A stretch of 64,000 bases of DNA from PALSA-1353 sp050014015. Lineage in GTDB: Bacteria; Planctomycetota; Phycisphaerae; Tepidisphaerales; Tepidisphaeraceae. Shown here one piece after another: positions 59,326 to 64,000 of this stretch (positions within the stretch are counted from its first letter, which is position 1; the number at the start of each line of letters is the position of its first letter). Location: NCBI GenBank assembly GCA_050014015.1, contig JBEKEC010000025.1, forward strand, positions 1-64,000, in the 5' to 3' direction. Under the pieces are notes generated by a model. It did not search any database and had not been told where the DNA came from. It saw only the letters and a list, made by a program, of their open reading frames with translations. The position numbers were made by a program, and so were the translations under genes.

Positions 59326-60518
59326 TCCTCTTCGGGACGCACGCCGAATTCGTCCACCGCCACGCGCCGCACCCGCGTCCCGATCCGGCAGAAAATTTCG
59401 TACGGGATCGTCCCGGCCAATTCGGCGATCCGATACACGCTGGCCGGCGACAGCGGATCGCTGTCCAACACCGTCACCTCGTCCCCGATCGTCGCCTGCG
59501 GCGCGTTCTGAAGATCGATCACCATCAAATCCATGCTGACCCGCCCGGCCACCGGCGCCGGTTGGCCGGCAACCATCGTGATCCCGCGATTCGACAGCGA
59601 TCGCGGATATCCATCGGCATATCCGACCGGGATCAAACCCAGCCGTGTCGGCTTTTCCGCCGTCCACGTCTGGCCGTATCCCACCTGCGTTCCCGCCGCC
59701 ACCTCGCGGATGGCGATCAGCGGGGCCGTCCATTTCATCGCCGGCCGCAGCGGCCGATCCATGTCCGGCCGGCACCTCGGATCGATCCCGTAAATGCTGA
59801 TCCCCGGACGCACCATGTCCAGATGCGATTGCGGCTGGAAGAACACTCCGCCGGAATTGGCAGCGCTGAGGTGCGGCCGCGATTGCCGCCCGATCGACAG
59901 GCTCGACGTCGCCGCCACGAATCGCCCCAATTGCTCGCAGTTCAGCGGATTGGCCGGCTCGTCCGACGATGCGAAATGCGTTGCCACGCCGAGCAATCGA
60001 AGCGCTGGCAGAGACGAAATTTTTTCGATGAGCCCGTCCAATCCCGCCAAGTCCACGCCCGCGCGATTCAGTCCGGTGTTGACCATGATCTGCACGTTGG
60101 CGCGTTGCCCGCGGTTCTCGGCGATCCTGGCCAAATCCTGTGCCGCCGCCGCCGAACAGAGCGACAGCACCCACCCATGCCGGGTCGCCGCCTCCAGCCT
60201 GGCCCGCTGGCTGCCCAGATAGGCGTTCTCCACCGGACGCAGGACGATCACCGGCAGGTCGCACGCCATCAGCGCCGCCGCCTCGTCCAGGTCCGCCACC
60301 GCCAGCGCATCCACCATGGGCGGCTCGGCTTCGCTGTTGGAAAAATTGCACAGCGTATCCACGACGATATCCGCCCCATGGCCATACGCGTCCGCCTTGA
60401 CGACCGCGCAGATTTTCACGTCCGGCCCAATCGCCTTGCGGATCAATCCGACGTTATGGAGGATCGCCGCGCGGGAGATGAGGCATCGCGGCTCGCCGAG
60501 GGAGTTCTTCGCGTCCAT
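59292..60518 (-). CDS. alr: Alanine racemase
   Basis: 408 residues from ATG at 60518. AVVKADAYGHGADIVVDTLC contains the PLP lysine, NRAGVDLAGLDGLI and the C-terminal tyrosine segment VGYGQTWTAEKPTRLGLIPV / GYADGYPRSLSNRG are all present, and SMDLMVIDL is the conserved C-terminal motif. It makes D-alanine for cell wall or other use. The extreme C-terminus (ELNRQDAKTPS) comes from a repeat inserted at the end of the gene, so the native stop was probably around EEE. Confidence 0.94.
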   Translation of the reverse strand: MDAKNSLGEPRCLISRAAILHNVGLIRKAIGPDVKICAVVKADAYGHGADIVVDTLCNFSNSEAEPPMVDALAVADLDEAAALMACDLPVIVLRPVENAYLGSQRARLEAATRHGWVLSLCSAAAAQDLARIAENRGQRANVQIMVNTGLNRAGVDLAGLDGLIEKISSLPALRLLGVATHFASSDEPANPLNCEQLGRFVAATSSLSIGRQSRPHLSAANSGGVFFQPQSHLDMVRPGISIYGIDPRCRPDMDRPLRPAMKWTAPLIAIREVAAGTQVGYGQTWTAEKPTRLGLIPVGYADGYPRSLSNRGITMVAGQPAPVAGRVSMDLMVIDLQNAPQATIGDEVTVLDSDPLSPASVYRIAELAGTIPYEIFCRIGTRVRRVAVDEFGVRPEEELNRQDAKTPS

Positions 60519-60622
60519 GCGAATATCCGATAAAAGACCGCCGGATCCGTCCGGCTGGAGGGAAGTATAACATAAGACGTGGAAAAGTGTGAAATGGGGG
60601 GTGGGCGGCTGGACCGGCCAGA

Positions 60623-60731
60623 TGCGGCCGTAATTTTTCGCGGAACCCGACCTTTTCCCCCTCCCCCTGTACTCAGGGGGAGGGTTGGGGTGGGGGTTCT
60701 TCCGAGCTTGCAAAAATTTTTGGCCACGCCC
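60623..60731. repeat. Dispersed 110-bp repeat with G-rich hairpin (copy 2, inverted)
   Basis: Reverse-complement copy of 24987-25095, differing at only a few positions. It lies 105 bp upstream of alr. Between it and alr (60519-60622) no other feature is seen. Confidence 0.85.
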
Positions 60732-60786
60732 TTGGTCAGTTATGGCGTTCACCTGCCGGACCTCCACGCTCGATGCGCAGTTGGAC

Positions 60787-61660
60787 CTAACAATTGAGAT
60801 AACGAATTGGATTCTGGCTGCCCTTTTTGAAATATGCGGCAACGGATTGACCGACGAAGCCGTTGAAAGGATCGGCTGCTTCAACCCCATCAAAGCGCTT
60901 TCGCCCTGGCTCCTCTGAATCAAACCATTTTTTCGCGATGTATGCACCGCGGACCAGTCCCCGTGCCACCGCCAGAACACAATGGGCGTTGTTCGCGCGT
61001 TGAACGCTTAGCTTCCAGTTGCCCGCGACTGAATCGTATATCTCAGGTGCCGGGACTTGATGCGCGGCCTTGTATTTCGCAATTAACCGTGTCCATCGCC
61101 TCTCAATTTTGATTAATAGGACGGGTTTTTCTGTTTGAAGCTGCTCGGCGGATAGTGCCGTTGCCAAATCAACAGCATCGATAATTCCCTCCGCCACGCC
61201 TTGTCCTGAAATTTGATTGGTCAGGGTGTCGGGCTTGATTTGGTTTACCATGTCTATTAACGCAGCTTCAACCGAGAGGGCCTCTTCCTCCGATAGGCCG
61301 AACCGGATCACCTTTTGTATGACGATATCTCCGCGCTGCCTGATGTCCGAGATTCGTTTTGTTTTGCTTGACATGGGCTCCTGAGCTACATCTTCGTCGG
61401 TCAATTTACCCATGGCGTGCGTGAACACGCGGTTGCCCGTTCCCTTTCCGATATAAAAAGGCCAGTTGGGCTCAGCAGGGTCAAATAGTGCGTATACATA
61501 GTGCCGGAGTTGATCCTCGGCTTCGGCATCAAACGTGGTAACGTCCTCCCAGACGGTATAGCAGCCTTCGCGACTCTTACGAGGCGCGGCAGCACGCGAA
61601 TTTTTCCCTCAGTTTATCAAACTCGGCGCGGCTGGGAATCACGGCTCCTTTATTTCCCAT
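60787..61660 (-). pseudogene. GIY-YIG nuclease gene (LEM-3-like), frameshifted near its start
   Basis: The 3' frame encodes RHYVYALFDPAEPNWPFYIG and KGTGNRVFTHAMG, a canonical GIY-YIG motif, through to QSVAAYFKKGSQNP. That frame has no usable start: it is blocked by a TGA near 61613. A good start with AGGAG lies at 61660 (MGNKGAVIPSRAEFDKLREK), but that frame ends with TAA at 61577-61579. Joining the two needs one frameshift around 61580-61615. Lower GC than neighbours. The ATG before GKLTDE would give a product without the active site. Confidence 0.65.
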
Positions 61661-61745
61661 AAATTCTCCTTTTCTGGTGTTTTGGCCAATTCCACATGCG
61701 TGTGAGCAGTGCGATGGCCCGGCATTGTGGAAACAGATTGTGCGG

Positions 61746-61774
61746 TTGACTTAACCTCCGCAAGAATGTAGCAT
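61746..61774 (+). promoter_or_regulatory. Promoter of the toxin-antitoxin pair
   Basis: TTGACT (61746-61751) and TAGCAT (61769-61774) with exactly 17 bp between, 34 bp before the antitoxin start. Confidence 0.5.
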
Positions 61775-61807
61775 GATAAAAGACGCTTAAAAACTGTTGA
61801 GGTGCTT

Positions 61808-62098
61808 ATGCTCGATCTGAATCACATTCTTCCGATCACCGATTTCAACCGCAACACGAAGGAGCATATCCAGTGGCTCAAGGAGACGGGCAAGGCCGAG
61901 GTTCTCACCGTAAATGGCCAAGCCGAGATCGTGGTGCAGAGTGCCGATGCCTATCAGAAACTGCTTGAGGCGGCGGAGTTATCCGAGACCCTTGCCGGTG
62001 TTCGGCGGGGGCTGGCGCAGGTGAAAAATGGCAAAGGACGTCCCATGCGGGAATTCCTTGAAAAACTTGCCAAGAAACATGGCGTCTCGCTCAAATGA
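61808..62098 (+). CDS. Phd/YefM-type antitoxin
   Basis: 96 residues from ATG at 61808 (GAGG upstream; GTG at 61802 is less likely). LPITDFNRNTKEHIQWLKET and EVLTVNGQAEIVVQSADAYQ are the prevent-host-death fold; the C-terminus (AGVRRGLAQVKNGKGRPMRE) is the toxin-binding tail. It should bind the promoter and neutralise the ParE-like toxin. The toxin gene overlaps its stop by four bases. Confidence 0.88.
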   Translation: MLDLNHILPITDFNRNTKEHIQWLKETGKAEVLTVNGQAEIVVQSADAYQKLLEAAELSETLAGVRRGLAQVKNGKGRPMREFLEKLAKKHGVSLK

Positions 62099-62412
62099 AA
62101 TACGCCGTCATCGTCACCCCTGAAGCCGAGGCGACCATCGCGGCGGCATTCGACTACATCGCGGAGCGTTCCCCGCTAAATGCGGCCAGATGGCTGCGCG
62201 ATTTGTATAAGCAAATTGATGGCTTGGAGGAATTCCCCCGCCGTTTCGGCGAAGCGCGCGAGCGGCCGCATGTCTTTGAGGAAATCAGGCAGGCCATCTT
62301 CAAGTCCCACCGGATCATCTTCACGATCGACGATGCTTCCCGCGTGGTTCATGTTCTTTACGTTCGCCACGCGAAGATGCGAGCGGTGGGCGAGCTCGAC
62401 GACTCTGAATAA
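62095..62412 (+). CDS. RelE/ParE-family toxin
   Basis: 105 residues. YAVIVTPEAEATIAAAFDYI, NAARWLRDLYKQIDGLEEFP and VVHVLYVRHAKMRAVGEL match the ParE/RelE fold; the C-terminal VRHAKR-like ending favours ParE (gyrase inhibitor) over ribosome-dependent RelE. Antitoxin upstream in ATGA overlap. Confidence 0.87.
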   Translation: MKYAVIVTPEAEATIAAAFDYIAERSPLNAARWLRDLYKQIDGLEEFPRRFGEARERPHVFEEIRQAIFKSHRIIFTIDDASRVVHVLYVRHAKMRAVGELDDSE

Positions 62413-62456
62413 TCATTGCCGCGCGGTGCCTGATTGCGCAAGGCTCAAACTCGCGC

Positions 62457-63113
62457 CTAGATTTTCCTCGCCCCCCGCAACGGGTCTGGCTTGCCGGCCT
62501 GTTGAAACGCGGCCTCTCTTGATCGGCAGCCGCGGCAGGTCCAGCAGGCCTCGCTGGTTTCCTCCAGGCAACTCCAGGTCCGCTCGAACGGCGCGGACAC
62601 CTGAAATCCCACGTCCACCACCTGCCAGAGTTCCAGCTCCAGCAGGGGGGTCATCAACTCCGTTTCGGCAAGCCCGCACGGCAGTTGGATCATCTCACTC
62701 CATATCTGGCAAAACTCCGCGGCTTGCGCCAATTCATCCGTGCTTGGGCCAACGCGAAGCCCAAAATACACCGCCGCCGCCTGGTGGTGCGCCGCCGATT
62801 TCACCGCGACGGAAAGGATCGGCAGAAGCTCCAGCAGTTGCGGAGAGATGTTGGCGGATAGCCGCGGATCGGCGGCGATCGAGGCCGCACTTAGAGTCGG
62901 CCCCGATCCCGCTTGCGTGATCGGCACGGAATATTCCCGGTACGGTTTGAAATGCGCCACCTGCTGATCGTACGCCGCCCGCATCCGGCCCGAGGCTCCG
63001 GGCGCGGTATCGGCAAAGATCATGACCGGCCGATACCGCTGTGATGCCATCGCCGTCACCACCGCGCTGTTGATGCTTCCGTTGTTCAATACTATGGCGA
63101 GGTCTTTTGCCAT
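62457..63113 (-). CDS. QueC-like protein with degraded PP-loop
   Basis: 218 residues. The C-terminus has the QueC zinc signature: TWSCLEETSEACWTCRGCRS (C-x7-C-x2-C-x2-C) followed by REAAFQQAGKPDP. The N-terminus should carry SGGxDS, the ATP-binding PP-loop; here it is VLNNGSINSAVVTAMASQRY. QueC converts CDG to preQ0 with ATP, so this protein may be inactive or do something else with the same fold. Start at 63113 with AGGA upstream. Confidence 0.7.
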   Translation of the reverse strand: MAKDLAIVLNNGSINSAVVTAMASQRYRPVMIFADTAPGASGRMRAAYDQQVAHFKPYREYSVPITQAGSGPTLSAASIAADPRLSANISPQLLELLPILSVAVKSAAHHQAAAVYFGLRVGPSTDELAQAAEFCQIWSEMIQLPCGLAETELMTPLLELELWQVVDVGFQVSAPFERTWSCLEETSEACWTCRGCRSREAAFQQAGKPDPLRGARKI

Positions 63114-63133
63114 CGGAGATCCTAAAAGAAGGA

Positions 63134-63170
63134 TCAATTGTCAATTGTCAATTGTCAATTGGTCATTGGT
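63134..63170. repeat. AATTGTC heptanucleotide repeat
   Basis: Three tandem TCAATTG-type units followed by TTGGTCATTGG, which links it to the TTGGTCA family at 45.4 kb. It occupies the gap between the QueC-like and alcohol dehydrogenase genes. Confidence 0.75.
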
Positions 63171-63172
63171 TC

Positions 63173-64000
63173 CTATTCCATCGTCAACAGTATCTTCAAG
63201 ACTCCTGGCCTACCGGCCAAATCCATCGCCTCCACGCCTTGCTCCAGGCGTATGCGGCGAAAAATCAGGCTGGCGACGTCCACCTGCTTTTCCGCCAGCG
63301 CTTTGATCGCCTCGCGAAACGGCCCGCACCGGCTGCCGACCACGCTGATTTCGCCGATCACAAGCGGAGCCAGATTCATCGGTTTGCCCGCCGCCAGCGT
63401 GCTCTTCAATACGATGGTTCCCCGCGGGCGCACCATCTGCATGGCCAGCTCGAATCCGGCCGCGCTTCCCGTGCAGTCCACCACCACGTCCTGGTCATGC
63501 CGGGGAAGAATGTCCCGTAGCGGCCGGCTGCGAATCTGCCATTTCTCGCACAACGCCAGCTTCTCGGCGTGTTTCCCGATCACCCGAACCGGGCAGTTGG
63601 CATTCCGCAATACCTGCGCCACCAGCAAACCCAGTTTCCCATCCCCCAGCACCGTCACCCATTTTCTTGTGCGCGCCGAATCCGCGTTGCCATCCAATTT
63701 GATCTGCTTCAGGACCTGAAACGCCGCCGCCAGCGGCTCCACGAACACTCCCGAATCGTCATCCACCGTCTTGGGGACCACGTGCAGGTTGGCCGACGGC
63801 AAACGCAAGAAATCGGCGAACGCGCCGTCGTGCTTCTGGATGCCCAGCACCGTGCGGTTCCGGCAATGCGATGACAGCCCCGACAGACACAGATCGCAGT
63901 GCCCGCAGACGACGTTGATCTCCCCGACGACGCGCTGGCCGACCAAGTCTTTGTTCCCGGCCGACACCACTTCGCCGATGAATTCATGTCCCAAAACGCC
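63173..64000 (-). CDS. Zinc-dependent alcohol/sorbitol dehydrogenase (truncated by window end)
   Basis: The visible 276 residues start within GVLGHEFIGEVVSAG, the catalytic zinc HE motif. CGHCDLCLSGLSSHC supplies the four structural-zinc cysteines, and WVTVLGDGKLGLLVAQVLRN is the NAD(P) Rossmann motif. MDR superfamily member acting on a polyol or alcohol; substrate unknown. About 60 N-terminal residues lie beyond the window. Confidence 0.9.
   Translation of the reverse strand, partial: GVLGHEFIGEVVSAGNKDLVGQRVVGEINVVCGHCDLCLSGLSSHCRNRTVLGIQKHDGAFADFLRLPSANLHVVPKTVDDDSGVFVEPLAAAFQVLKQIKLDGNADSARTRKWVTVLGDGKLGLLVAQVLRNANCPVRVIGKHAEKLALCEKWQIRSRPLRDILPRHDQDVVVDCTGSAAGFELAMQMVRPRGTIVLKSTLAAGKPMNLAPLVIGEISVVGSRCGPFREAIKALAEKQVDVASLIFRRIRLEQGVEAMDLAGRPGVLKILLTME

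Overview
The window looks like a chromosomal stretch of a planctomycete, probably from the Phycisphaerae side of the phylum. This rests on family content rather than any marker gene: a type II pseudopilin with a GDGHVEF motif near its C-terminus, a TPR/GT41 glycosyltransferase present as a tandem pair, the futalosine-pathway gene mqnA, four Uma2 endonuclease-fold genes, three polytopic GT39/TMTC-type mannosyltransferases and many zinc-ribbon membrane proteins. Base composition is GC-rich except in a few islands. No rRNA, transposase, phage gene or CRISPR array is visible; one tRNA (Ser-CGA) is present.

Layout. 1-2.2 kb: tandem GT41 genes. 2.2-5.4 kb: mqnA, an AraC-type regulator and a Fur-like regulator that has lost its metal ligands. 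5.7-10.3 kb: folE, a GT39-type membrane enzyme, small membrane proteins and a LexA-like repressor. 10.5-15.1 kb (minus): an HprK-like protein without a P-loop, a double-ACT protein, a second GT39 enzyme and the pseudopilin. 15.5-20.5 kb: coaD, pgeF overlapping a TMTC-like enzyme, a zinc-ribbon TPR-like protein and a PmtA-like methyltransferase. 20.5-25.1 kb: accessory zone with a Uma2 gene, degenerate repeats, a compact type II restriction-modification island with its own C-type regulator and operator, a fragment of spoVR, a broken higA and a dispersed repeat. 25.1-31.6 kb: spoVR, two Uma2 genes, the rpsO-pnp pair and tRNA-Ser. 31.6-40.7 kb: an unusual kdp K+ uptake locus with two different kdpA genes, a long kdpC, kdpF plus a second tiny membrane peptide, and a sigma-54-type response regulator. 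41-47 kb: lipoprotein hydrolase, MFS carrier, CheW-CZB protein, FAD oxidoreductase. 47.1-49.4 kb: HEPN two-gene module and ahcY. 49.5-51.4 kb: a putative NYN-nuclease-like protein next to a 38-bp tandem repeat array with flanking hairpins, the best candidate here for an undescribed system. 51.6-64 kb: Uma2, GNAT, methyltransferase, marR-ClC pair, CPBP-PDZ protein, a candidate structured RNA with terminator, a Bax-inhibitor-1 protein, alr, a frameshifted GIY-YIG gene, a Phd/ParE toxin-antitoxin pair, a QueC-like protein with a degraded PP-loop and a truncated zinc alcohol dehydrogenase.

A second theme is the intergenic repeat content. At least five families of hairpin-forming repeats fill gaps between genes: a GACGCCAAG-type inverted repeat (about six copies), 7-8-bp tandem repeats paired with their own reverse complements, G-rich CCCTC/GAGGG hairpins, and composite palindromes in which one family is nested inside another. 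Some run into coding sequence, as at the C-terminus of alr. Co-transcribed sets suggested by overlapping start/stop codons are GT41-GT41, pgeF-TMTC, C-R of the restriction system, marR-clc and phd-parE.
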